A DNA stretch of 64,000 nt, from NCBI RefSeq assembly GCF_003946645.1, contig NZ_RHOU01000010.1, positions 1-64,000 on the forward strand. Direction: 5' to 3'. Shown here in pieces: positions 26,364 to 34,651 of the stretch. The stretch is from Lapidilactobacillus wuchangensis (GTDB lineage Bacteria > Bacillota > Bacilli > Lactobacillales > Lactobacillaceae). Position numbers and translations under genes: made by a program. A model generated the notes under the pieces. It was not told the DNA's origin. It saw only the letters and a list, made by a program, of their open reading frames with translations, and did no database searches. Each line of letters opens with the position of its first letter. Position 1 is the first letter of the stretch.

Positions 26364-27029
26364 TTAGCTATCTCTAACCTCAGTAAGTTCGTCAAGCTGA
26401 GTGATTGAGATGGCTTTTTTGTTTTTCGTGATTAGTTGTTGCTGTTCGAATTGTTTGAACTTGCGGGAAATGGTTTCGGGCGTGGTGCCGAGGAAACTGG
26501 CTAATTCTTTCAACTTTAAGGGTAAATCGAAGGTTGTCGTGCCCTTGGCTTTGGCTAGATCAAGTAAGTAAGTAGCTAGGCGCTGTTCAATTAAGTCGTG
26601 ATTGAGTAACTCGTTTTGTTTTTCTAGTGCCGCAATTTTGGTGGCGTTGCTCTGTAATAATTTCCAGGCGATGCTGGGGTATTTTTCCAGTAAAGGTTGG
26701 AAGTCGGCGGCGCTTAAGGTGCAGACGGTGGAGTTCTTCAAGGTTTCGACATAGAGATCTTGACTGGCCACGGCGAATAGATTCTTCTCGCCTTCGAAGT
26801 CACCGGCGTCCAGCACCCGTAATAATTGTTCCTTGCCATTAGCGGCCAATTGGTAAACTTTGGCCGCACCTTGGGCGACGATTACCAACTGATTGGCGTT
26901 GTCAGGGCCAAGGATGACTTCATTCTTATCGTAATGATGATGGACCACCAAATCCGAAACCTGGACCAGTTCTTGATGATTCAACTGCGTAAAAATCGGC
27001 ACGATCTCCGCGCAAACATGATCAGACAT
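26364..27029 (-). CDS. Crp/Fnr-family regulator, FLP-like
   Basis: A 221-residue regulator: a cyclic-nucleotide-binding-like beta roll (about 10-120), a dimer helix (about 125-145) and a winged HTH (about 150-215) with FLGTTPETISRKFKQ as recognition region. There are only two cysteines, C6 near the N-terminus and C103 in the beta roll. This recalls FLP of Lactobacillus casei, whose DNA binding depends on a disulfide between two such cysteines rather than an Fe-S cluster. It lies 93 bp downstream of a CopZ-like gene in the same direction. A redox role is inferred. Confidence 0.82.
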   Translation of the reverse strand: MSDHVCAEIVPIFTQLNHQELVQVSDLVVHHHYDKNEVILGPDNANQLVIVAQGAAKVYQLAANGKEQLLRVLDAGDFEGEKNLFAVASQDLYVETLKNSTVCTLSAADFQPLLEKYPSIAWKLLQSNATKIAALEKQNELLNHDLIEQRLATYLLDLAKAKGTTTFDLPLKLKELASFLGTTPETISRKFKQFEQQQLITKNKKAISITQLDELTEVRDS

Positions 27030-27122
27030 AAATTCACCTCAAAAATAATAAAATGCTAGTAGTTAATAATGATTGTTAATTGATGACAATATGGATCATA
27101 AGCAGAATGGCGTCTGACTCTG

Positions 27123-27344
27123 TTAATCCACTTTAGTTTTCGCAATATTGTAGCCCAATTCTTGGACGAACTTGATTAATTTGTCGGCACTGGTTTCGAG
27201 GGTGTTCAGTTGGATGACCAGTTCGTTCTTTTCGAATAAGGCGGCAACTTCGCCGACACCGTCTTGAGCTTCTAGTTGATTTTGAATTTTTTCAAAGCAT
27301 GCTTCACATGCCAGTGGTTCTAGAGTGATCGTTAATTTTTCCAT
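27123..27344 (-). CDS. Heavy-metal-associated domain protein, CopZ-like
   Basis: A 73-residue single HMA domain with the beta-alpha-beta-beta-alpha-beta outline and a metal-binding CEAC pair at C13 and C16. The usual MxCxxC context is altered: LACEAC replaces MTC. It should bind a soft metal, perhaps copper or zinc, in the cytoplasm and act as chaperone or sensor. It precedes the FLP-like regulator in the same direction and is probably cotranscribed with it. No metal-transport ATPase is next to it. Confidence 0.75.
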   Translation of the reverse strand: MEKLTITLEPLACEACFEKIQNQLEAQDGVGEVAALFEKNELVIQLNTLETSADKLIKFVQELGYNIAKTKVD

Positions 27345-27381
27345 GAGACAGCCTACTTTCGCATAGATTTCTTACTTCTAT

Positions 27382-27426
27382 TGTAGTCTACATTAATTCA
27401 AGAATAAAATAATTGACCTAGATCAA
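27382..27426 (-). promoter_or_regulatory. Two palindromes upstream of the CopZ-like/FLP-like pair
   Basis: TGTAGTCTACA at 27382-27392 is a perfect palindrome apart from its central base. On the minus strand, TTGATCTAGGTCAA at 27413-27426 resembles the FNR/FLP-type consensus with one deviation. Both lie in the 86-bp gap before the CopZ-like start, so self-regulation by the FLP-like protein is possible. Confidence 0.45.
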
Positions 27427-27430
27427 GTTT

Positions 27431-27991
27431 TTAAGCGGTAACTAATAAATTCTTGGCGTGGGTGTAGCCTTGGTAGGCGCACCAACCCAAGGTGGCGCCG
27501 ATGCTGTTGACGAGAATGTCGCCGGTGTCGAAGCAGCGACTGCTTAAATAGAAATAGTTGAGGAACAGCTGGATGCATTCAATCGTGACTGAAATCAAGA
27601 TGCAGAATTTAGCGTTGGCCCACCACGACTGCCCCTTTTTCGTGAAGTAGGCGTAGAAGAAGGAGAGTGGCGTCAGCATGATCAGGTTGCCGATGATTTG
27701 GTAATTACCGTAGCTGAAGGTGCGCAGCGGATTGAGGGTGATGATGCCGCTTTGTTGGCCCCAGAATTGGGGGCGCGGTACCAGCAGGCGGTTCAGGGGA
27801 AACTGGGTGATGGCGACCAAGATGAAGAGGTAGCTGATGGCAGCAGTGGTCATCAGGATTTTCTCGCGGCTGGCGTGGTTGCGTTGAAGAAATTGCCAGC
27901 TGAGATAGCAGGCGAAAACAGCGATTGGCAATAAATGCCACGCTGATATTTGTTGAACGGGAATTGTTTGACCATTATTTAAGGCAATCAT
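27431..27991 (-). CDS. VanZ-family membrane protein
   Basis: A 186-residue protein with about five transmembrane helices. The VanZ core is clear: GNLIMLTPLSFF (about 111-122), the E and Q of IECIQLF, and RCFDTGDILVNSIGATLG (about 147-164). VanZ of enterococci raises teicoplanin resistance by an unknown mechanism; homologues in lactobacilli are common. The start has a GGAGGTT ribosome site. It is transcribed leftwards on its own, and the FNR-like palindrome begins four bases after its stop. Confidence 0.85.
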   Translation of the reverse strand: MIALNNGQTIPVQQISAWHLLPIAVFACYLSWQFLQRNHASREKILMTTAAISYLFILVAITQFPLNRLLVPRPQFWGQQSGIITLNPLRTFSYGNYQIIGNLIMLTPLSFFYAYFTKKGQSWWANAKFCILISVTIECIQLFLNYFYLSSRCFDTGDILVNSIGATLGWCAYQGYTHAKNLLVTA

Positions 27992-28016
27992 GAACTGGAA
28001 CCTCCTTTTGGGTACA

Positions 28017-28048
28017 GAAAAAGGCAGGCCACAGTTGTGACTTGCCTT
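28017..28048 (-). terminator. Terminator of the DUF1002 gene
   Basis: On the minus strand GGCAAG.CACA pairs with TGTG.CCTGCC and is followed by a U run, 24 bp after the stop codon. Confidence 0.65.
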
Positions 28049-28072
28049 CCCTGTAAAATGACATTTTGTTGC

Positions 28073-29053
28073 TTACTTATTGAACCAGCTGCTAACGGTG
28101 TCGAAGAGGCTCTTAAAGAAGTTGCCTAACGCGTCACCGATTTTTTGCAGTGTGTTGCGGTTTTCTTGGGTGTTTAATTTGTCGAAAATTCCTTGGGCAT
28201 TAGTCTTAATGTTGCTGGCAATTTTGGAAGCTTGTTCCTTGAAACTGTCAGAATTAAGGGCGCCAGAATCACGAATAGTGACCAATAAATTAATGATTTG
28301 TTGCTTTTGATTGTTGGTGATGACATTTTGAATGCCGTTGTTGGTTAATTGATTGTTGACGATGGTCGTAATATCACCGACAGAAATGTTGCTGCCTTTT
28401 TCGGCCATTTCTTTTTTGGCATTGGCCACGGCGTTGTTTAATTGGGCGTCGCTGTAACCATCTTTATTTTTGTTGGCGTCGCTAATGCCGCTTAAAGTCG
28501 ACATTTCTTCTTGAGCAGCGGAAACTTGCTTCTGATTCAGGGCGTTGCCGTTTTCAGCATAAGCGGCGTAAACACCGGCTAAGGCGCCAGAACCGTCAAT
28601 TGGGGTCGCCGAAGTAACATAAATGTTAGCATCAGTGACGCCAGCAGTTAACGCGGCGTTTTTATATTGGTCGGCAGTAATCGTGGTGATATTATTGCTA
28701 CCATTATAATTGAGAATTTCCACGTTGATGCCTGATCCGGAAGCCGTTTTTTGAATCAGGGCGCTGGACCAAACGCCGGAACTCGTCGTGAAAGTCGAGC
28801 CTGATGGATTTAAATATTTGACTAAAGTACTGCCATCGACAGTAATTGTTTTGTAGCTAGCGCCATTTAATTTGGCAGTTAAAGTGCTGATTGTTCCTTG
28901 CTTCTGGCTGTCAGTTAGCGACGTGCCCAGGGTCAGAACGGGCTGATCCCAAGTCGTGTCGGCCTTGACCGTTTGGGTTGATAATTTACTGAGCCCCACC
29001 AGCCCAAGTAAAATTGCTGTTAAAGTGATGATTTTCTTCGTTAACGTCCGCAT
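28073..29053 (-). CDS. Secreted DUF1002 protein
   Basis: A 326-residue extracellular protein of the DUF1002 family (Bacillus YpuA). It starts with a signal peptide: MRTLTKKI, a hydrophobic core, and a likely cleavage near VKADTTW (about residues 30-33). The family part begins at VLTLGTSLTDSQKQ. A threonine/serine-rich middle and an amphipathic C-terminal helix region ending FKSLFDTVSSWF follow. The ORF could start at 29113, but GAGGT eight bases before the ATG at 29053 and the signal peptide decide for the shorter form. The function of the family is unknown. It has its own terminator. Confidence 0.82.
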   Translation of the reverse strand: MRTLTKKIITLTAILLGLVGLSKLSTQTVKADTTWDQPVLTLGTSLTDSQKQGTISTLTAKLNGASYKTITVDGSTLVKYLNPSGSTFTTSSGVWSSALIQKTASGSGINVEILNYNGSNNITTITADQYKNAALTAGVTDANIYVTSATPIDGSGALAGVYAAYAENGNALNQKQVSAAQEEMSTLSGISDANKNKDGYSDAQLNNAVANAKKEMAEKGSNISVGDITTIVNNQLTNNGIQNVITNNQKQQIINLLVTIRDSGALNSDSFKEQASKIASNIKTNAQGIFDKLNTQENRNTLQKIGDALGNFFKSLFDTVSSWFNK

Positions 29054-29234
29054 AATAAATACCTCATTTGTTATAATCGGGAATCGCTCCCGTGTTGCTT
29101 GTTCCATGAACAATCTCTATTATAACAAACTTGTTACAAACGAACCCTGCAAAAGCCACAGCTTAACCTCTGCTTAAGAAAAATCGGGCTTTGGACTGAG
29201 GAAGCTTGAATAATACCTTAAAGCTTAAACCTTA

Positions 29235-29510
29235 GTGAAAGTGGTGAAACAGAATCGCGTTTGACTCTGTTCCGGGCTGCTTGTTGTGGAACGTTGCCGA
29301 CACTGATCTGAGCCAATTAAAGACCAAATTGTCTCAGATACAGGTCTTATTGTAAGTGCTAAAGCACCAACAATAATTTGGCGACTGACAACAAGGTCCC
29401 TCCACGCCGTCTGGAGTTGAAGTGGAGCACTTCATTATTGATAGATGTTAAGGCACTGTTGTGGGATAAAGTACTTTAATCTGAATTGTATTTAAGGTTG
29501 AGTAGTGTAC
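29235..29510 (-). repeat. E-family repeat, one core plus part of the spacer (E4)
   Basis: A reverse core at about 29275-29405 with hairpins TCTGAGCCAATT/..TCTCAGA and TTATTGTAAGTGC/GCACCAACAATAA, then about 100 bp like the spacer of other copies. The second core is missing. It lies between the DUF1002 gene and the first Hol_Tox-type cassette. Confidence 0.85.
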
Positions 29511-29553
29511 AAAATCCTGATAGCATGGGAAATCTTGAGAAAGGAACAGTCAA

Positions 29554-29643
29554 TTGTCGATTTACGAGACGCTGCAATTGATGATCAGTTTTGGGATGTT
29601 AATCCTAGCGATTATCACAATTACAGATTATCGCAAAAAATAG
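29554..29643 (+). CDS. Hol_Tox-type small hydrophobic toxin (cassette 1)
   Basis: A 29-residue peptide starting at TTG 29554, with AAGGA eight bases upstream. It begins MSIYETLQLM, continues as one transmembrane helix (FGMLILAIITI) and ends in a basic DYRKK tail. This is the pattern of the putative holin-like toxin (Hol_Tox/TxpA-like) family, which is controlled by antisense RNA. The stop codon is directly before a bidirectional terminator shared with the convergent antitoxin RNA. It is the only one of three copies with a complete N-terminus and a good ribosome site. Confidence 0.75.
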   Translation: MSIYETLQLMISFGMLILAIITITDYRKK

Positions 29644-29650
29644 GGCAAAC

Positions 29651-29761
29651 AAAAAACCGCTTCAACTTTTTGGACAGTTAGCGGTTTTTATAAAATAGCC
29701 GGCCACCGTAATTAACGGTTCCATGTGGAGCGACTGTTACCGCACAGTCGCTTCTTTCTAT
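29651..29761 (-). ncRNA. Antitoxin RNA of Hol_Tox cassette 1
   Basis: A predicted ~110-nt RNA. The promoter on the minus strand is TTGGCT and TATATT, 18 bp apart (plus-strand positions 29792-29797 and 29768-29773). The RNA has a 5' hairpin (AGCGACTGT/ACAGTCGCT), a second hairpin around GGAACCG/CGGTGGCC and the terminator hairpin AAACCGCT/AGCGGTTT (29652-29690). Two other copies, at 35584 and 36937, keep the same three hairpins with different paired bases. Its 3' part is antisense to the end of the toxin mRNA. Confidence 0.72.
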
Positions 29762-29806
29762 GTCTTTAATATAACAGGGTTTGGCAAGTAAAGCCAACAA
29801 ATCAGG

Positions 29807-30172
29807 TTAGGCTTGGACGGTTGTTTTGCCAGCATAGCGCGTCTCATTACCAAACTGCATGAGTATCTTTTGCTGTAAGTCGGTTGTGGCGAAGCTGATT
29901 TCATCGTAGGGATGCACCGACAATTCATAGGCGACCATGTGTGAGAAGTAAACAAAATGCAGCATATTGAAATATTCGGGCGTGGGGTTGTTCTTAATAA
30001 TTTTGCGCACAAAGAAATTTAAAATATGGTCACCAAATTTAACATAGCCGGGGATTTTGATGGTCACAATTTTCGAATCAGCGGGAACTAAACCAGATAA
30101 GGTGTAAATCGTCGTATCGGCAGGGATTGCGGTTAATTTCGGCGCTTGCATGGTGATAATTGCTTTAGTCAT
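29807..30172 (-). CDS. Hypothetical protein, 121 residues
   Basis: I do not recognise this protein. It is soluble, with mixed alpha/beta composition; hydrophobic strands near residues 4-12 and 36-46 (IVTIKIPGY) and an aromatic-rich middle (EYFNMLHFVYFSHMVAYEL, about 66-84). There is no signal peptide or transmembrane helix. An AAGGAGA ribosome site precedes the start at 30172. The coding frame is clearly protein-like, so I accept the gene. The promoter of the antitoxin RNA on the same strand begins about ten bases after its stop codon. Confidence 0.65.
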   Translation of the reverse strand: MTKAIITMQAPKLTAIPADTTIYTLSGLVPADSKIVTIKIPGYVKFGDHILNFFVRKIIKNNPTPEYFNMLHFVYFSHMVAYELSVHPYDEISFATTDLQQKILMQFGNETRYAGKTTVQA

Positions 30173-30281
30173 AGTAAGTCTCCTTCAAATTGTTCCGTTA
30201 TCTAGCATAACTGTACTACAATTGCTGTGATTATTCCTGTAATTAATCGGGATTGGTTCAAGACGTTCCCCTGTTTAGACA

Positions 30282-30875
30282 GCAGGGGCCCAGCGATTTG
30301 AGTCGATTAGTTCAGAAGTAAATTGGCGTTAAGTATTCCCCAATTTAGAGAGGTGGTGGCTGGCGATTTAGAAGGCGTGGAACGCTGTGGCCATCGATTT
30401 GAACCAATTAAAAACCAAATTGTTTCAAATTCGAGGCTTATTCTAAGTGCTAAAGCACCAAGAATAATTTCACAGCTGACGCCAATCGCCCAGCCACCAC
30501 CTGAGGAAACTAACAAAACGGATCACCACTACTTGGCCGAACCAGATTGTGATGATACAAAGTTGGCGTGACAAGCTCTATTGAATAATAGAGTTGTCAC
30601 ACCGTTTATTACTACTGATTAAACTAAGTTACTGAATCCCACTATCATTGTCTAAACACTAACAAAGATGAAGCAAACCAACTCAGCCCCAGACGGAATG
30701 GAGGGCGTGGTTGTCAGCCGCCAAATTTGTCTTGCCGCTTTAGCGGTTAGACAAAGGCTTGTATTTGAGATTGTTGCGCAGCAATAAGCTCAAATCAATG
30801 CCGGCAGCGTTCCACAACCAGCAAGCCCGGAATGCAGTCAGACTCAATTTTGTTTTAACGCCATCACTGGTTTTG
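30282..30875 (+). repeat. E-family composite repeat, two inverted cores (E5)
   Basis: A short piece of an E2/E8-type outer stem (GCAGGGGCCCAGCGATT, 30284-30300) is followed by a complete composite. The left half at 30345-30515 has the outer stem AGGTGGTGGCTGG(C)GATT against its complement; against E3 a T-A pair has become G-C. The spacer hairpin is at about 30566-30603. The right core at about 30700-30830 has hairpin TTGTCTTGCCGC/GCGGTTAGACAA. Confidence 0.88.
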
Positions 30876-30923
30876 TTTTTGAACTTTGGTCTTTAGTCTG
30901 GTATATCAACCATCATCGCGTCA

Positions 30924-30952
30924 TTGACAAAGGTGTTACAATATAAATAACA
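30924..30952 (+). promoter_or_regulatory. Promoter and candidate operator of the Rrf2/importer operon
   Basis: A consensus -35 TTGACA at 30924-30929 is followed by an inverted repeat TGTTA-N9-TAACA at 30934-30952 where the -10 would lie. A regulator bound here would cover the promoter. Confidence 0.45.
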
Positions 30953-30998
30953 GGTTAATTTGAAAGTAACAGGTCGACTTTCGAAAGGATTGATGAGC

Positions 30999-31427
30999 AT
31001 GAAGTTTTCACATCGGCTAAGTGATGCGGTGCATGTTTTGGCGTTTGTCATGATTTATCAAGGCGGGGATTTGTCGAGTGGCATGATTGCCGAAAGTATT
31101 GAAGCCAATCCCAGCATGGTTCGCCGCTTAATGGCACGTTTAAGTAAGGCGGGGTTGTTGGTAAGCCGCGCTGGCTCGGTGGATCCGAAATTAGGCCGGC
31201 CAGCAAATGAGATTACTTTACTGGACATTTATCGTAGTATTGAAGATAATCAAAGGTTCCTACATATTGATGAGAAGACCAATCCCGAGTGCATTGTGGG
31301 TGGCAATATTCAGGCGACTTTAACCGAAGTTTATGACGAGGTTCAGCGCGCTGCCGAAGCTAAAATGGCGACGGTAACCCTGGCCGATATCACAGGCGAT
31401 ATTCTGGCACGACACGCCCAGAGATAA
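30999..31427 (+). CDS. Rrf2-family transcriptional regulator
   Basis: A 142-residue Rrf2 protein with an N-terminal winged helix (about 1-65): SHRLSDAVHVLAF, IAESIEANPSMVRRLMARLSKAGLL, then the wing GRPANEITLLDIY. Only one cysteine (NPECIVGG) is present, so the three-cysteine Fe-S site of IscR/NsrR is missing, as in YwnA-like members. Starts at 30960 and 30993 are possible, but AAAGGA is best placed for the ATG at 30999. It lies 17 bp before the importer ATPase gene and probably controls this operon. Confidence 0.85.
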   Translation: MKFSHRLSDAVHVLAFVMIYQGGDLSSGMIAESIEANPSMVRRLMARLSKAGLLVSRAGSVDPKLGRPANEITLLDIYRSIEDNQRFLHIDEKTNPECIVGGNIQATLTEVYDEVQRAAEAKMATVTLADITGDILARHAQR

Positions 31428-31444
31428 GTATTGGGGGAATTAAA

Positions 31445-32395
31445 ATGATTGAATTTAAGCAGGTGACCAAAGAATATGGTCAAGAAGATGCCCTGAAACA
31501 TTTGAGCTTAACCATCGGGGATGGTGAACTATTTGTTTTGGTCGGCCCTTCTGGTAGTGGGAAAACAACTTTATTGAAGATGATCAATCGGCTGGTAGTG
31601 CCCACATCAGGACAAGTTTTGATTGATCAGGAAGATGTGGCTCAGGTCGACTTGGAAGATTTGCGGCGGCACACGGGCTATGTCTTGCAAACTGGGGCCT
31701 TGTTTCCCAATATGACCGTCGAACAAAATGCCGGCATCCAGCTAGAAGCACTAGGCTGGCCGGCAGAAAAGCGACATGCACGAATTGCTGAGTTGCTGAA
31801 ACGAATGGATTTAGATCCAGCTTTATTTTTAAAAAGAATGCCCAGCGAATTATCTGGTGGTGAGGCCCAGCGAGTCGGCATTGTGCGGGCCTTAGCGGCT
31901 AAACCAAAATTAGTTTTAATGGATGAACCCTTTAGTGCCTTAGATCCCTTATCCAAGCGGCAGTTGCAGGCGTTGATTCTCCAATTACATCAGGAATTAG
32001 CGACGACCTTCGTTTTTGTGACTCATGATATGCGCGAGGCAATTCATTTGGCCGACCGTTTAGCAGTGATTCATGATGGCGAGTTGCAACAATTAGGTAC
32101 GCCAGCGGAAATTTTAGCGGCGCCAGCCAATGATTTTGTGCGCGATTTCTTTGATGATGTTCAGCAGACGCAATTCTTACAGCGAGTTCTGGCAGCAGGC
32201 TTTGGTCAGAAGGTGCCAACTACTGAAATGCAGAATTTGCCCGCTTTCAAGAATAGTGACACGATTTATCAGTGGGCGCAATTGTTACAGAAGCAGCCCC
32301 AACAAAATATTCAGGTGGCCGGCTGTTTGCTGACACCACTTGATTTGGTCAATTACATGGCCAGTTTGAATCAAGGAGGTGAGCAAGGTGCTTAA
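31445..32395 (+). CDS. Betaine/choline-type ABC importer, ATP-binding protein
   Basis: A 316-residue ATPase of the OpuCA/OpuBA/ProV type. It has Walker A GPSGSGKTT (about 35-43), signature LSGGEAQRV, Walker B LVLMDEPFSALD and the ATP switch VTHD. The segment FVRDFFDD after the ATPase domain is characteristic of quaternary-amine importers. The C-terminal 75 residues are shorter than a full CBS pair. It overlaps the fused permease/binding-protein gene. Substrates should be glycine betaine, carnitine or choline. Confidence 0.88.
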   Translation: MIEFKQVTKEYGQEDALKHLSLTIGDGELFVLVGPSGSGKTTLLKMINRLVVPTSGQVLIDQEDVAQVDLEDLRRHTGYVLQTGALFPNMTVEQNAGIQLEALGWPAEKRHARIAELLKRMDLDPALFLKRMPSELSGGEAQRVGIVRALAAKPKLVLMDEPFSALDPLSKRQLQALILQLHQELATTFVFVTHDMREAIHLADRLAVIHDGELQQLGTPAEILAAPANDFVRDFFDDVQQTQFLQRVLAAGFGQKVPTTEMQNLPAFKNSDTIYQWAQLLQKQPQQNIQVAGCLLTPLDLVNYMASLNQGGEQGA

Positions 32396-33914
32396 ATCAG
32401 TTTGGCAATATTTACTTGCAAATCAAAATGATATTATTCATTCTTTAGGCCAGCATATTGAAATTTCTCTGTTGGCGGCAATTATTACGATTTTAATTGC
32501 GGTGCCGTTAGCGATTGCCCTTATGAATCATCGGCGCGCTGGCGAATTTGTGTTGCAAGTGGCCAGTGTGATCCAGACGATTCCTAGTTTGGCCATTTTA
32601 GGACTATTGATTCCGTTAGTTGGTATTGGTACGGTGCCGGCGATTATCGCCTTAGTTTTATACGCCATCATGCCAATTTTTCAGAACACGTACGCTGGCT
32701 TGACCAATATCGATCCCGTATTAATGGAAGCGGCTGATGCGCTAGGCATTTCCAAGCGTTATAAACTATTTCGCATTCAAATTCCTTTGGCAATGCCGAT
32801 GATTCTCTCCGGAATTCGGATTGCCGTGGTCATGATTATTGGGACCGCCACTTTAGCAGCTTTGATTGGTGGCGGCGGTTTAGGGACGTACATCCTGTTA
32901 GGGATTCAGAGTAACAATAATGCGGCCTTGTTAGTCGGTGCAATTTTGGCAGCCATCTTAGCGCTAGTGGCCAGTTGGCTAATCAAGTTACTCTCCCACG
33001 TTTCCTTTAAAAAATTAGGACTTGGTGTCGCGGTTTTGACCGTGGTGATTGCTGGCGGTTATGGCGTTCGCGCGCTGACGGCACCAAAGACCGAAACGAT
33101 TACCATTGCTGGCAAAATGGGCGGCGAGCCGGAATTATTGATCAATATGTATGGCGACTTAATTGAAGCAGATAATCCTAATATTAAAGTGAATTTGAAG
33201 CGCAATTTTGGCGGCACGAGTTTCTTATTCAAGGCGCTACAGAGCAAACAAGTTGATATTTATCCGGAATTTACAGGCACGATTATTCAATCGTTGGTCA
33301 AAGACGCGGGTGGCGTTAGTCATAATTCGGTCACTGCTTATCAAACTGCCAAAAAAGATTTAGCGGCGCAATTTCAAATGACTTTGTTGCCACCAATGAA
33401 GTATCAGAATGGTTATGGCTTAACGGTGCAACGGGCTACGGCTGAGAAGTATCATTTAAGCAAAATTTCTGATTTGGTTGCTCATCCCGAATTAGCGGCT
33501 GGCTTTGATCCTGATTTTTATCAGCAAGCCGATGGTTATCCCGGTTTGCAGAAAAAATATGGGTTGAAATTCAATTCGGTGCGGACCATGGAGCCGTCAC
33601 TGCGTTATCAAGCATTGGCCAATGGCAAGTTGCAGGTGACTGATGGTTACACCACGGATCCAGAAATTAAGGAGTATGATCTGGTGTTGTTGCAGGACGA
33701 TTTGAATTTCTTCCCGCCTTATCAAGGCGCACCCTTGATGCTGACCAGTTTCGCCAAAAGTCATCCTGGAATTGTTAAGAGCTTGAACAAGCTGTCGAAC
33801 CAAATTACCACTAGCGAAATGCAGAACCTGAATTACCAAGTGACAGTTCAGCATAAAAAAGCAGCTGTTGTTGCTCGGAAGTTCTTGGTTGATAAAGGAT
33901 TGTTGAAGAAATAA
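32388..33914 (+). CDS. Betaine/choline-type ABC importer, fused permease and binding protein
   Basis: A 508-residue fusion. Residues about 1-210 form an OpuCB/OpuCD-like permease with six helices and the EAADALGISKRYKLF coupling helix. Residues about 230-508 form an OpuAC-type substrate-binding domain held outside the membrane (KMGGEPELLINMY, DIYPEFTGTI, LQDDLNFFPPYQGAPLM). Such fusions are known from OpuA/BusA and Lactobacillales OpuC systems, so each transporter carries two binding domains. GTG at 32379 is too close to the AAGGAGG; GTG at 32388, eight bases from it, is preferred. It overlaps the ATPase gene by eight bases. Confidence 0.9.
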   Translation: MLKSVWQYLLANQNDIIHSLGQHIEISLLAAIITILIAVPLAIALMNHRRAGEFVLQVASVIQTIPSLAILGLLIPLVGIGTVPAIIALVLYAIMPIFQNTYAGLTNIDPVLMEAADALGISKRYKLFRIQIPLAMPMILSGIRIAVVMIIGTATLAALIGGGGLGTYILLGIQSNNNAALLVGAILAAILALVASWLIKLLSHVSFKKLGLGVAVLTVVIAGGYGVRALTAPKTETITIAGKMGGEPELLINMYGDLIEADNPNIKVNLKRNFGGTSFLFKALQSKQVDIYPEFTGTIIQSLVKDAGGVSHNSVTAYQTAKKDLAAQFQMTLLPPMKYQNGYGLTVQRATAEKYHLSKISDLVAHPELAAGFDPDFYQQADGYPGLQKKYGLKFNSVRTMEPSLRYQALANGKLQVTDGYTTDPEIKEYDLVLLQDDLNFFPPYQGAPLMLTSFAKSHPGIVKSLNKLSNQITTSEMQNLNYQVTVQHKKAAVVARKFLVDKGLLKK

Positions 33915-33924
33915 CGGTTTAAGA

Positions 33925-34615
33925 CTTCCTTGATTAGAGTGGTGGTTGCTGCGCGATTGAATCTATAATTGGTTTTAGGCAGAGTAGCAGACAACTCCGT
34001 TGCGGCCGGCGGGTTGTGGAACGTTGCCGGCGTTGATTTGAGCTTATTGCTGCGCAACAATCTCAAATACAAGCCTTCTTCTAACCGCTGAAGCGGCAAG
34101 AAGAATTTGGCGACTGACAACCCGGCGGCCTCCACTGCGTTTTGAGCTAATGTGGTTCACTTTATATTTGGGCGATATCAAGGCAATCTAGTGAAACTAA
34201 GTGTCAATCGCCCAGCAATCACCTGAATAAACCAACAGAATGAAGCACCACTGTTTTGAAAAACAAGTTGTGAAAATTAACAGGTCTGTTTGATAAATTT
34301 TCTGGAATAAACCAGAAACTGTTAGGCAGGACTGTTCGTACTACTATTCATTTGCAATACTAATTTGAATTAAGTAGATTAGACACACTATCATTGCCTT
34401 AACAATTAACAAAGTTGAAGTGAACCACCTCAACTCCAGACGGAATGAAGGGATCGGGTTGTCAGCCGCGAAATTATTGTTGGTGCTTTAGCACTTACAA
34501 TAAGCCTCGAATTGAAGACTTTTGAAAAAAGGCTTCAATCGATGGCCGCCGCGTTCCACAACCCGCAGCCCGGAATGCAGTCAAACGCCATTCTGTTTTA
34601 TCGTCCTCATCAGGT
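33925..34615 (+). repeat. E-family composite repeat, two inverted cores (E6)
   Basis: The reverse core at about 33995-34135 has stem GGGTTGT/ACAACCC and hairpin TTGAGCTTATTG/CAACAATCTCAA. A spacer with the hairpin TTTCTGG/CCAGAAA follows. The forward core at about 34455-34575 has stem CGGGTTGT/ACAACCCG. The outer end of the left half differs from E2, E3 and E5 and matches E9. Confidence 0.87.
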
Positions 34616-34651
34616 TTTTAATAATTTTGAATTTTAGAAAGTGTGATTAAT

